Part shown: piece after piece, positions 53,450 to 61,729 of the stretch
Layout: each line of letters starts with the position of its first letter
Numbering within the stretch: position 1 is the first letter of the stretch
NCBI GenBank assembly: GCA_904501735.1
Contig: CAJGBY010000008.1
Location: 1 to 64,000, forward strand
Reading direction: 5' to 3'
Source of the DNA: an uncultured Muribaculaceae bacterium
Lineage (GTDB): Bacteria; Bacteroidota; Bacteroidia; Bacteroidales; Muribaculaceae
Length of the DNA: 64,000 nt
Position numbers and translations under genes: made by a program
The notes under the pieces: model-generated
What the model was told of the DNA's origin: nothing
The model's database searches: none
What the model saw: only the letters and a program-made list of their open reading frames with translations

Positions 53450-53887
53450 ATGAAGAAATTGAGAACTATGGTGGGCAAAGTGTTGTGCTTTGCAATGATT
53501 GTGGCCATTGCAGTGGCTTGTGCGAGCGAAAAGAACGAAAAACAGGCAGAAAAGCCTAAAGTTCCTGAAGTGGTGTATGAAGAGGTACAAGTGCAACCTA
53601 TGTTTGTGGGTGGCGAAAGCGCAATGCAGAAGTTTATTGACGACAATATGCAATATCCATCGGCAGCCAAGAAGAATGGTGTGCAAGGCGAAGTGTTTGT
53701 GAAGTGCATGATAAACGAAGCCGGTCAAGTGGTAGAAGCACATGTAGAAAAGAGTGTTGATGCCGACCTTGATGAAGAAGCTGTGCGCTTGGTGAGCATG
53801 ATGCCAGCATTTAACCCTGGTATGATAGATGGTGCTTGTGTGGGAATGTGGCACACAGTGACAATAAAATTTGAAATAAAGGATTAA
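53450..53887 (+). CDS. Lipoprotein with TonB C-terminal domain
   Basis: 145 residues. Lipobox IAVACASEKN instead of the transmembrane anchor of true TonB. C-terminal TonB domain: QPMFVGGESAMQKFIDDNMQ, YPSAAKKNGVQGEVFVKCMI and DEEAVRLVSMMPAFNPGMID. It lacks the Pro-rich spacer and the ExbB/D-contacting helix, so it is unlikely to energise transporters by itself. Such stand-alone TonB_C lipoproteins are common in Bacteroidetes and their role is unclear. Own promoter and terminator. Confidence 0.88.
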   Translation: MKKLRTMVGKVLCFAMIVAIAVACASEKNEKQAEKPKVPEVVYEEVQVQPMFVGGESAMQKFIDDNMQYPSAAKKNGVQGEVFVKCMINEAGQVVEAHVEKSVDADLDEEAVRLVSMMPAFNPGMIDGACVGMWHTVTIKFEIKD

Positions 53888-53919
53888 GGATATTACTCGT
53901 TGTAATTCAAATTGTTAAT

Positions 53920-53955
53920 GGGCGATGTGCAAATGAAGCATGTCGCCCGTTTTTT
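53920..53955 (+). terminator. Rho-independent terminator after the TonB-C lipoprotein gene
   Basis: Eleven-pair stem (53920-53930 with 53938-53948, two GU), then GTTTTTT. Confidence 0.8.
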
Positions 53956-54081
53956 AGCGATTATTTCCGGTTGAGAGTAATATTTTTAGGTAATGTGTGT
54001 GTTGTATGAATAAAAATGTCTAAATTTACAATAGAATAATAAAATGGGAATATTATAGTATTCCGAATAAAACATATTACT

Positions 54082-55647
54082 ATGAATATTCAGTTGCCCA
54101 AAAGAATGAATGGAGCTGCTTTGCCCGATTTGGGAAATGTGAGGCAGATAACACTCATTGGTGCCAATGGGTCGGGGAAAACACGCTTTGCGCATTGGCT
54201 TGTAGACAAATATAAGGACAAGGCTTTCCGCATATCGGCGTTGAAGGCTCTGTTTCCATCGACCGAAAAGAATGAATTGGCAGGCTCGATAGATATGCTA
54301 TATGACGAGGCTGTGGATTCGTCGCCATTCTATTGCAAGGAAGCTCCGACAGAGTTTCAGCGACTGATATTCTTGCTGCTGCATGATGAATTCCTCGATT
54401 TGCTGAAGTTCAAGACACAATTGCGCCTCGGTGATGGTGAAAAGGATATTCCTGAGACAAAATTTGACAAGGTGGCACGCATGTGGCGCGAGGTGTTCCC
54501 TAATAACAAGGTGATGCGCGATGGTGGAAAGTTGCTGTTCAGTAACGACAAAACCGATGACTTGTTCTCAGAAATGAAATTGTCGGACGGAGAAAAGTCG
54601 GTGCTTTATTATATTGGCGCAGTGCAATATGCGCAACCTAATGCGATAATCTTTGTTGATGACCCTGAGATATATATCCATCATTCGATAATGCAAGCGT
54701 TGTGGAATGTGATTGAGGAAATTCGTCCCGACTGTACATTTGTGTATAATACTCACGATATAAATTTCGTGTCGTCGCGCATTGAGAATGTGTGCGTGTG
54801 GGTGCGTAACTACGACTTGATCAACAGTGCTTGGGATTATGAGATAGTGGAGCCCGATGAAACACTATCGGAGCAGTTGTATTACGACCTGTTGGGTAGC
54901 CGTAAGCCAATTCTCTTTGTGGAAGGTGATGCGTCGCATAGTATTGACTCAAAGTTGTACTCGCTCATCTTTAATGAATATACAGTGAAGCCTCTTGGTA
55001 GTTGCAATAAGGTTATAGAGGCTACTCGTGCATTCAATGATTTGCAAAACTTCCATCATCTCGATAGTCATGGTATTGTGGACCGAGACCGCCGAAGCGA
55101 CAAGGAAGTGCAATACCTTCGCGAAAAGAAAATTTTTGTTCCTGATGTGGCCGAAATAGAAAATATATTGATGCTTGAGGGCGTGATAAAGGCAGTGGCT
55201 CGTTGGCGCAAGAAAGATGAAGCAAATGTGTTCCAAAAAGTGAAAATGGCGATTATGAACCAATTCAAGAGCGAACTACGCAAGCAAGCACTTGAGCATG
55301 TGCGACATCGAATGAAGAACATGGCAGCTGTGTGCATCGACCGCCGATTCCGTGATATAGGTTCGCTTGAGGATCATATTAGCGACTTGCTTAATGAGCT
55401 CAATCCTCGTGCTTACTATGAGGAATTGTGTCGTGATTTTCATCGATATGTGGCCAATGGCGATTATAATTCCGTGCTTAAGGTGTTCAACGAGAAAACT
55501 ATGCTCGTAAATAGCAATGTGGCTGCGTTGTGCGGGTTGGTTGGTAAAGATGAATACATACGCACAGTGCTTCACATCTTGAAGGGCGAAAGTCATGAAG
55601 CGAAAGATATTCGTAAGGCTATAAAGAAATGCTTTTTGATAGATTGA
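54082..55647 (+). CDS. ABC-ATPase / TOPRIM (DUF4435-like) fusion protein, PARIS-like
   Basis: 521 residues, cytoplasmic. N-terminal ABC-type ATPase: Walker A GANGSGKT (27-34), signature-like LSDGEKSVLYY (from 167), Walker B AIIFVDDPEIYIHHS (from 188), H-loop THD (224-226). The C-terminal half begins PILFVEGDAS (Glu281) and has HGIVDRDRRSD (Asp334, Asp336) and VAEIENILM, a TOPRIM pattern as in DUF4435/OLD-type nucleases. In PARIS anti-phage systems the same two domains are AriA and AriB, sometimes fused. Whether this copy is a defence gene or a conserved housekeeping relative is open; neighbours (anmK, menA) are not defence genes. Confidence 0.82.
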   Translation: MNIQLPKRMNGAALPDLGNVRQITLIGANGSGKTRFAHWLVDKYKDKAFRISALKALFPSTEKNELAGSIDMLYDEAVDSSPFYCKEAPTEFQRLIFLLLHDEFLDLLKFKTQLRLGDGEKDIPETKFDKVARMWREVFPNNKVMRDGGKLLFSNDKTDDLFSEMKLSDGEKSVLYYIGAVQYAQPNAIIFVDDPEIYIHHSIMQALWNVIEEIRPDCTFVYNTHDINFVSSRIENVCVWVRNYDLINSAWDYEIVEPDETLSEQLYYDLLGSRKPILFVEGDASHSIDSKLYSLIFNEYTVKPLGSCNKVIEATRAFNDLQNFHHLDSHGIVDRDRRSDKEVQYLREKKIFVPDVAEIENILMLEGVIKAVARWRKKDEANVFQKVKMAIMNQFKSELRKQALEHVRHRMKNMAAVCIDRRFRDIGSLEDHISDLLNELNPRAYYEELCRDFHRYVANGDYNSVLKVFNEKTMLVNSNVAALCGLVGKDEYIRTVLHILKGESHEAKDIRKAIKKCFLID

Positions 55648-55671
55648 TAATAAATTAAAACAACATTATAT

Positions 55672-56748
55672 ATGAAAGATATTGAAATTAAGTCGATAGG
55701 ATTGATGTCGGGTACTTCGCTTGACGGTCTTGATGTGTGTCAATGTACATTTAAGCGTACTGATGGTAAGTGGTCGTTTACACTTGACTGTGCGCGTGGC
55801 TATAGCTACCCAGATGATTATAAGTATAAGTTGGGAACAGGTGCTCAAAATATGAGCGCATACGAATATGTGGCATTCCACAGCGAATATGGATTTTTCC
55901 TTGGTGAGAGAGTGAAGGAATTTATGGAAGAATTTGGCGTGAAGCCAGATATCGTGTCGTCGCATGGTCACACAATCTTCCATGAACCACACAAGAAGAT
56001 AATGTATCAAATAGGTGATGGTGCAGCTATTGCAGCCGTTACGCGAGTGCCTGTGGTGAGCGATTTCCGTCGCTTGGATATTATGCTTGGGGGTCAAGGT
56101 GCGCCACTTGTGCCAATTGGCGACCGTTTCCTTTTTGGCGAGTATGATTTCTGCTTGAATATAGGTGGATTCTCTAATATCTCGTTCCAAAAGGGCGATA
56201 AGCGTGTGGCATTTGACATTAGCCCAGTGAACTATGTGATAAATCATTATTGCCGTCAGATAGGTCTTGAATTTGACCGTGATGGCTTGATAGCTCGCAA
56301 GGGAACTGTGTGTCAAGAGTTACTCGATGCTCTCAACGACATGGATTTCTATAAGCAAGAAGGTCCTAAGTCGCTCGGTCGTGAATGGGTGGAAAAATAT
56401 GTATATCCATTGATCGAAAGCTATGATTTGAGTCTTGAAGATCGACTACGCACATTCTATGAACATGCAGCTATGCAAGTGGCTGTGGTGGTGAAGGCTA
56501 ATGCTGAAAAAGAACGCCCAACATTGCTTATCACTGGTGGTGGCGCATTGAATGTGTTCTTGATAGAACGAATTGCCGAACTAAGTGGAGCTGAAGTGGT
56601 GATCCCTGATAAGAAAATCATCGAATATAAGGAAGCTATTATATTTGCGCTACTTGGTGCGTTGTATATGGCAGATGAACCAAGTTGCTTGTCGGCAGTA
56701 ACAGGAGCACCGTTCGACAACATAGGTGGAATGTTGTTTAAGATTTAA
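55672..56748 (+). CDS. anmK: Anhydro-N-acetylmuramic acid kinase
   Basis: 358 residues. Phosphate-binding start IGLMSGTSLDGLDVCQC, then SHGHTIFHEP, IGDGAAIA, DFRRLDIMLGGQGAPLVPIG and C-terminal LLITGGGALNVFLIERI. Converts 1,6-anhydro-MurNAc from peptidoglycan turnover to MurNAc-6-phosphate. The partner etherase MurQ is not in this window. 24 bp after the ATPase-TOPRIM gene and 7 bp before menA. Confidence 0.95.
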   Translation: MKDIEIKSIGLMSGTSLDGLDVCQCTFKRTDGKWSFTLDCARGYSYPDDYKYKLGTGAQNMSAYEYVAFHSEYGFFLGERVKEFMEEFGVKPDIVSSHGHTIFHEPHKKIMYQIGDGAAIAAVTRVPVVSDFRRLDIMLGGQGAPLVPIGDRFLFGEYDFCLNIGGFSNISFQKGDKRVAFDISPVNYVINHYCRQIGLEFDRDGLIARKGTVCQELLDALNDMDFYKQEGPKSLGREWVEKYVYPLIESYDLSLEDRLRTFYEHAAMQVAVVVKANAEKERPTLLITGGGALNVFLIERIAELSGAEVVIPDKKIIEYKEAIIFALLGALYMADEPSCLSAVTGAPFDNIGGMLFKI

Positions 56749-56755
56749 GCGAAGA

Positions 56756-57637
56756 ATGGGTAAGATAAAAATATGGGTAGAGGCAGCGCGCTTGCGCACA
56801 TTGCCTGTATCGATAGCAGGCGTGATAGCTGCCATAGGTGTGGCAAAGTGGGAACATCGTTTTGCGTTGGTTCCTGCGTTGATATGCTTGGCGTTTGCCG
56901 TGTTGGCGCAGATAACAAGCAATTTTGCCAACGAATACTATGATTTCAAACGAGGTACTGACAAGAAAGGTCGTGCTGGTCATCGTAGAGGTGTAACCGA
57001 AGGGGATATAAAGCCCGAAACACTGAAAAAGGTAACTTATGGCACACTTGCGTTGGCTTGCGTGGTGGGTTGCTGCTTGATCCCGTTTGGCGGTTGGTGG
57101 CTTGTGCCAGTAGGTATTGCGATAGCCGTGTTTGCGCTCGCCTATAGTGCTGGTCCGTTCCCATTGTCGTATAATGGTCTTGGTGATGTAGCAGTGCTTG
57201 TGTTCTTTGGTCTTGTGCCAGTGAATTTTACCTATTATGTGCAAGCTGGAGGCTGGAGCCCATTTGCAATGCTCGTGTCGGTTACGATAGGGCTTATGGG
57301 TGTGAATGTGCTGTTGGTGAACAACTATCGCGATATGGACGACGACAAGGAGGCTAATAAGCGCACCACTGTGGTGATATTTGGTCGTAAGATTGCGGGG
57401 TCATTCTACCTTATTTCGGGCTATTTCGCAGCATTCTTCTTGTCGCCAATATGGTTCTTGCTACCTTGGTGGGCTGCAGGAATACCATTGCTTTATCTTG
57501 TGATGCACACCGCAACATGGTACAAACTCATACATCGCGAAGGTAGTGCGTTGAATCCACTGCTCGGAGCCACAGGTCGAAATATGCTAATCTTCGCCGT
57601 CCTCCTCGCCATTGCAATGATAGTTTGCCCAAGATAA
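56756..57637 (+). CDS. menA: 1,4-dihydroxy-2-naphthoate polyprenyltransferase
   Basis: 293 residues starting MGKIKIWVEAARLRTLPVS at 56756; an ATG at 56726 lies within anmK. UbiA superfamily with about eight or nine membrane helices. Prenyl-diphosphate/Mg-binding Asp motifs NFANEYYDFKRGTD and NYRDMDDDKEANKRT. Attaches the isoprenoid tail in menaquinone synthesis, pointing to anaerobic respiration with fumarate or similar. Confidence 0.94.
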   Translation: MGKIKIWVEAARLRTLPVSIAGVIAAIGVAKWEHRFALVPALICLAFAVLAQITSNFANEYYDFKRGTDKKGRAGHRRGVTEGDIKPETLKKVTYGTLALACVVGCCLIPFGGWWLVPVGIAIAVFALAYSAGPFPLSYNGLGDVAVLVFFGLVPVNFTYYVQAGGWSPFAMLVSVTIGLMGVNVLLVNNYRDMDDDKEANKRTTVVIFGRKIAGSFYLISGYFAAFFLSPIWFLLPWWAAGIPLLYLVMHTATWYKLIHREGSALNPLLGATGRNMLIFAVLLAIAMIVCPR

Positions 57638-57651
57638 GAGGGAATAGATAT

Positions 57652-58026
57652 ATGCTGAAGAAGGTATTTTTGCTATTGGTTAAATACATGCCAATTATTC
57701 AGATGGTGGCTATGTTGGTGAGTAATACATTGTATTGCTTCAATGTAATTACAGAAGCAAAAGATTTGCCAGATTATTTGGTAGGTGGTTCACTAATGAC
57801 GACAATACTACTATATGCATGTAGTTATGTTTTAAAACTTGGAAGTTGGCATAGACTAATAGTAACGGCATATATTATTAATATAACAATTGCAGCTATA
57901 GATGTATTACACCGAATCCCAATAACTAATGTTCAACTTTTGCTGAGCTACTATATAGTAGCGGTGTTGTTTTTAGTCATAATTGTAATTAATAAGTTAA
58001 AATGCAATAAAGATGTGTCTATATGA
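57652..58026 (+). CDS. Four-helix membrane protein, tandem paralog 1 of 3
   Basis: 124 residues from MLKKVFLLLVKYMPIIQMV at 57652; an ATG at 57625 lies inside menA. Four hydrophobic helices with conserved points: KYMPIIQMVAML, TLYCF, GSLMTTILLYACSYV, WHRLIVTA and LLSYYIV near the C-terminal VIIVINKLK. No known catalytic motif; small holin-like size. Overlaps the next gene by 4 bp (ATGA). Function unknown. Confidence 0.75.
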   Translation: MLKKVFLLLVKYMPIIQMVAMLVSNTLYCFNVITEAKDLPDYLVGGSLMTTILLYACSYVLKLGSWHRLIVTAYIINITIAAIDVLHRIPITNVQLLLSYYIVAVLFLVIIVINKLKCNKDVSI

Positions 58027-58394
58027 ATAAATTTTTTATATTGCTAATAAAATATATGCCAATAATTCAGATGGTGGCTATGTTATTGAATAATACAATG
58101 TATTGTTTTGATGTATATACGAAAATGTATTATCTTTTGGGTTATTTGGCTGGTAATTCAATAATGACAACGATTCTGCTTTATGTATGTAGTTATGTAT
58201 TTAAATTTTGTAGCTGGTATAGACTAATAGTAACTGCTAATTTAATTAACCTAACATTAGGTATTGTAGATATTTATATAAAAACACCAATGAGTGATTT
58301 TGAATTATTGGTTAGTTATTATACAATTTGTGTGTTGTTTTTATTTATAATTGTAATTAATAAGTTTAGATGTAATAAAAAAGTATCAGAATGA
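58023..58394 (+). CDS. Four-helix membrane protein, tandem paralog 2 of 3
   Basis: 123 residues. Clear paralog of its neighbours: IKYMPIIQMVAMLLNNTMYC, GNSIMTTILLYVCSYVFKF, WYRLIVTANLINLTLG and LFLFIIVINKFRC. Four helices, with a Lys-rich C-terminus probably cytoplasmic. ATGA overlaps at both ends indicate translational coupling across the array. Confidence 0.75.
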   Translation: MNKFFILLIKYMPIIQMVAMLLNNTMYCFDVYTKMYYLLGYLAGNSIMTTILLYVCSYVFKFCSWYRLIVTANLINLTLGIVDIYIKTPMSDFELLVSYYTICVLFLFIIVINKFRCNKKVSE

Positions 58395-58747
58395 GTTTTT
58401 TAGTGATACTAATAAAATATATGCCAGTTATTCAAATGGTAGTTATGTTAGTTAATGATACATTGTATTGTTTTGATGTAATTACGGTAAATTTTAATTA
58501 TCTAACAGGAAATTCACTGCTGACAACTGTACTGCTTTATGCGTGTAGCTCTGTGTTTAAATTTGGTAATTGGTATAGACAAATAGTAACTGCTAATTTT
58601 GTTGTTATGACGATTGGTCAAATAGATATTCATTTAAGACTCCCAATGACCGATTTCCAATTGTTGCTTAGTTATTATATCGTTTGTATATTGTTTTTAT
58701 TTATAATCGTAATTAATAAGTTTAAATCGAAGGAATCATGTATATAA
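58391..58747 (+). CDS. Four-helix membrane protein, tandem paralog 3 of 3
   Basis: 118 residues. Same conserved skeleton: IKYMPVIQMVVMLVNDTLYC, GNSLLTTVLLYACSSVFKF, WYRQIVTAN, LLLSYYIV and IIVINKFK. It is shorter between helices 1 and 2 than its neighbours. Overlaps the following HTH gene by 10 bp. Confidence 0.75.
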   Translation: MSFLVILIKYMPVIQMVVMLVNDTLYCFDVITVNFNYLTGNSLLTTVLLYACSSVFKFGNWYRQIVTANFVVMTIGQIDIHLRLPMTDFQLLLSYYIVCILFLFIIVINKFKSKESCI

Positions 58748-59025
58748 TTAAAATGCTGATAAACGAGCTGAGAAATGTGGCTAATAAGCTTGAGTCAAAT
58801 ACATGCGAAATAGGCGAACAAGAAGCTATTGATATTATTAATATTATAGCTCGTGAACCAATGAGCAAACAATCGGCGGCTGAATTTATGAATATGTCTA
58901 TACCTACATTCGAACTGCATATTTCGAAAGGAGATATTCCTAAAGGAAAGAAACGAAAGGGGTTCAAAGAGTTAGTGTGGTATAAATGTGATTTATATGA
59001 ATGTTTGCAAAGGCTAAATCGTTGA
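58738..59025 (+). CDS. HTH DNA-binding protein (excisionase/MerR-like) coupled to the membrane array
   Basis: 95 residues. The N-terminal half is helical and the C-terminal half has a helix-turn-helix resembling excisionase/MerR-type winged helices (MSKQSAAEFMNMSIPTFELH, then basic wing KGKKRKGFKELVWYKCDL). Starts inside the last membrane paralog gene (10-bp overlap), so it is expressed with the array. It could regulate the array or act with it. No integrase nearby, so a role as a true excisionase is not supported. Confidence 0.72.
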   Translation: MYIIKMLINELRNVANKLESNTCEIGEQEAIDIINIIAREPMSKQSAAEFMNMSIPTFELHISKGDIPKGKKRKGFKELVWYKCDLYECLQRLNR

Positions 59026-59042
59026 GGTTTAGCCTTTTAATT
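59009..59042 (+). terminator. Terminator overlapping the end of the HTH gene
   Basis: Ten-pair stem (59009-59018 with 59028-59037), loop containing the TGA stop, then a T-rich tail. Confidence 0.65.
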
Positions 59043-59081
59043 TTTATTTAAGGGATGTTAGGAAAACTATTTTTCGTGGTG

Positions 59082-59089
59082 TATTTTTG
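59082..59089 (+). promoter_or_regulatory. Promoter -7 element of the unknown-gene group at 59.1 kb
   Basis: TATTTTTG matches TAnnTTTG; leader about 35 bases to the ATG at 59129. Confidence 0.45.
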
Positions 59090-59128
59090 TAATAGAAATA
59101 TTATCATTACAAAATAAAAATAATTATT

Positions 59129-59818
59129 ATGGACTTTGAAACCCTATTAGTATCTACTATTGATGATTATAATAATGGTGGACTAGAAAATGAAGAATTT
59201 GTGAAGAAAGCACATGAAATATATAACTCATATGCTAATTATTCTTGTTCATTACCGAGAACACAATACCCATATTTGTTAGGTGTTATGTTTGCTGGTT
59301 TTGCCAAATATTATAAAGGTAATATTGATTATTATACAAGTATAATGGAGAATGCTTTGTATTGTTTTGCAAAATGTATGAAAGTTAGTGACTCGCTAAG
59401 CGAAAGACAATGTGCTGCAATGCGTTTGTTGTTATTGATTGATGATAATGATTGGGTTATGAAAGGTATTGCACATAAATTTTTTGAAAAGCGATGTCAG
59501 GAATTATATGGTTCTCCTCTTATTGTACAACAGATTTTAGCAAATGGTATGGATCCATGGACATTGGAAACAGATATTTTGGTGAATATAGGTAATTATT
59601 GTATAGAACAAAGTGATGCGGAATCTGTACATTCTTGTATATCCTCAACAGAAATGGATAATTTTAAAAAATTAAAGAAGATGGGTAAATATAATGTTCG
59701 TTTTCCATTGGTTCAGGTGTCTCCGAAGCAAGTATTTGAACTATTTTTTGATTTCATTTTAGAATATGTAAGTACCCCATACGAACGTCGTGTGACTATG
59801 TTACGTTATGGGTGGTAG
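59129..59818 (+). CDS. Hypothetical helical protein
   Basis: 229 residues, no signal or membrane segment. Predicted largely alpha-helical with repeated Cys/Tyr-rich helices (ENALYCFAKCMKVSDSLSER, QCAAMRLLLLIDDNDWVMKG). I recognise no family. AT-rich and flanked by other unknown genes. It starts a new transcript after the array terminator. Confidence 0.65.
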   Translation: MDFETLLVSTIDDYNNGGLENEEFVKKAHEIYNSYANYSCSLPRTQYPYLLGVMFAGFAKYYKGNIDYYTSIMENALYCFAKCMKVSDSLSERQCAAMRLLLLIDDNDWVMKGIAHKFFEKRCQELYGSPLIVQQILANGMDPWTLETDILVNIGNYCIEQSDAESVHSCISSTEMDNFKKLKKMGKYNVRFPLVQVSPKQVFELFFDFILEYVSTPYERRVTMLRYGW

Positions 59819-59850
59819 TATAGATGTTAAACAAATGATAAATATAGGTT

Positions 59851-60012
59851 ATGGAAAAATGTGACAGAAAACGTTATATAATGGTTGATAAGAGTGGAAA
59901 GGAAATTTTCCATTCAGACTCTTTTTGTAGGTTTATAGGAATTGCTATCTTAACGACATTCTTTGCATTATTAGCAATAGCGCTTATTGGTGCTGTTATA
60001 AGTGTATTTTGA
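59851..60012 (+). CDS. 53-residue single-helix membrane protein
   Basis: Small open frame: ATG at 59851, TGA at 60010-60012. Basic N-terminal half (MEKCDRKRYIMVDKSGKE) and one C-terminal transmembrane helix (FIGIAILTTFFALLAIALIG), i.e. tail-anchored. Fits exactly between two larger genes on the same strand (32 bp after one, 24 bp before the other), which supports it being real. Confidence 0.55.
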   Translation: MEKCDRKRYIMVDKSGKEIFHSDSFCRFIGIAILTTFFALLAIALIGAVISVF

Positions 60013-60036
60013 ATATACTTAGTTAATCTCCAATTT

Positions 60037-60597
60037 ATGAAGACGGTGATAGATAAATTGACAAATAATAGCGAATTGAAAAGTGGCATTCATGTTCAAG
60101 AATATGGTTGCCCTATAGAAATGTATGTACAGGGATATGTTCCCATTTCTTCAGATTGGATTTTTGTGAATCATGATTGTATGGAATGTAAAAATATGGT
60201 TCAAATAACAGATATTTCTCAAAAAAATACGACATTGCACTATGTCCCAATTGCAAAACGTGTTAGTATACCAAATGAGCAGATAATAGAAGTAAAGCCA
60301 TTTTTAAGTATCTTGGAATTAAAAAATAAGACTAAATCGGATTATGAAAAAATACTATCATTTTGGCGCGCCAAAAGTTATGTAAAAAATGTACTTATAT
60401 CTGAACCGTTTTCAAAAGGAGAGAATGGACAGATATATTACCATATAGCAGAAAATGAACTCTTGTTTTATGATAGAAAAGATTCTATTGTTGCAATAGC
60501 AAAGGAGTATATGTGTTTATGCTCTTATATAAGTCCAGTAACCGGTAAAATAGAATACACAATGAAACATCCTGATTCAATAATTCCAGTAATATAA
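60037..60597 (+). CDS. Hypothetical protein
   Basis: 186 residues, soluble, no recognised domain. The N-terminal part has several Cys (YGCPIEMYV, HDCMECKNM); the rest is mixed alpha/beta. Two bp separate it from the next gene, so the two are probably co-translated. Confidence 0.6.
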   Translation: MKTVIDKLTNNSELKSGIHVQEYGCPIEMYVQGYVPISSDWIFVNHDCMECKNMVQITDISQKNTTLHYVPIAKRVSIPNEQIIEVKPFLSILELKNKTKSDYEKILSFWRAKSYVKNVLISEPFSKGENGQIYYHIAENELLFYDRKDSIVAIAKEYMCLCSYISPVTGKIEYTMKHPDSIIPVI

Positions 60598-60599
60598 AA

Positions 60600-60821
60600 A
60601 TGGATAAACATTTCAATAGTATTGTAGACAAATTCTCTTTCGGAAAGTATAAAGAATGTAGTCTTGCAGATGTGCTTGTTTTTAATAGGTCCTATTTTTA
60701 CTGGTGCTTAGATAATGTAGAAGAAATTACCTTTAGTAATAATGTGATATCAGAAATTAAAAGATTTTATCCTTATATTATAATACCAGAAGATATTTCT
60801 TCAAAAATACGGAACTATTAA
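60600..60821 (+). CDS. Small protein resembling DUF3820 / ExoX C-terminal-like domain
   Basis: 73 residues. FSFGKYKECSLADVLVFNRS, then YFYWCLDNVEEITFS, follow the FGKYKG-x(n)-YLxW pattern of the small domain known as DUF3820 or the ExoX-like C-terminal domain. The domain is often attached to DnaQ-type exonucleases; here it stands alone. The match is by eye and moderate. Confidence 0.55.
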   Translation: MDKHFNSIVDKFSFGKYKECSLADVLVFNRSYFYWCLDNVEEITFSNNVISEIKRFYPYIIIPEDISSKIRNY

Positions 60822-60878
60822 TAATATGAAATGAATAATATTATGAAAAAGTCAATTTATTTTTAATGTAAATGTATT

Positions 60879-61649
60879 ATGAGTAAAAGAGGTAAGATAA
60901 TTGTTTTGGTTGTGGCAAATTTTATTTTGCTATTGGTGACATATTGGGGTGTTGATTGCTATGTGGATAATAAAGCTGATAAGTTGAAGGATGATGCAGT
61001 GGCGAAGTTGGATTCTTGTTTCTCGAAGGCACCTAAACTTCTGAGAATGTTTAATATGCCATATCGTTTGGAGTTTGTGGATATTACAGATGAAGAATGT
61101 CCAGATGGTACAAAGACTTATATGGCAGATGCTGTCAATTTCGATAGGAAAGCTGATAGTAATATTGGTTGGGCATTAGAGTTTGTAAGAAAGCCTATTT
61201 CATATAGAGATACGATAATAGAGGGTGTTGTAGAAAGATTTGTACTATTCCCTACATATATCAATGAGAAAGAAAGTAATCCATCATTGAATGATTATAT
61301 AAATAGTGACTTAGAATGTTTTTTACGAGAATATCCAGGGTATACTAACAGGGATATTATTCGGGATATAAAATCTCAAGTTGATAACGAATTTTATCAT
61401 ATAGTAAGCGTGAATAAAGTTGAGGATGAAAATCGTTATGAAAGAAGAACAGCAGAGGAACTGGAAAATAGTGGGGTGTATTATAGGGTGTTTGGCGCGA
61501 AGTCGTTGTTTTCGACCTATTCAATACAATTGCGTGATGAAGATGTGGTAAGGAGGGTAAAACTGAGTAAAATGTGGTATATTTTTTCTCTGTTATTGAT
61601 TGTAGAACTGTTGGTAGGGTTGTGTGTTGTGGCTAAATGCCGTAGATGA
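60879..61649 (+). CDS. Membrane protein with two terminal helices, unknown function
   Basis: 256 residues. N-terminal helix (IIVLVVANFILLLVTYWGV) and C-terminal helix (WYIFSLLLIVELLVGLCVV) bracket a domain of about 200 residues, probably periplasmic. No recognised motif. Last gene of the AT-rich island, ending at a hairpin. Confidence 0.65.
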   Translation: MSKRGKIIVLVVANFILLLVTYWGVDCYVDNKADKLKDDAVAKLDSCFSKAPKLLRMFNMPYRLEFVDITDEECPDGTKTYMADAVNFDRKADSNIGWALEFVRKPISYRDTIIEGVVERFVLFPTYINEKESNPSLNDYINSDLECFLREYPGYTNRDIIRDIKSQVDNEFYHIVSVNKVEDENRYERRTAEELENSGVYYRVFGAKSLFSTYSIQLRDEDVVRRVKLSKMWYIFSLLLIVELLVGLCVVAKCRR

Positions 61650-61670
61650 AGGTTTTGCTTAGAAATTATA

Positions 61671-61706
61671 ATCCCCAAGATTTGGCTTGCGCTTTATCTT
61701 GGGGAT
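61671..61706. terminator. Terminator hairpin between convergent genes
   Basis: Perfect 10-base inverted repeat ATCCCCAAGA (61671-61680) and TCTTGGGGAT (61697-61706) with a 16-base loop. T tract weak. Confidence 0.6.
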
Positions 61707-61729
61707 TTGTGTATAGAATGAGTAGTCTG

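Noticed and set aside
58738..59025. Excisionase of an integrated element
   Set aside because: The HTH resembles excisionases, but no integrase, attachment-site repeat or phage structural gene is nearby.
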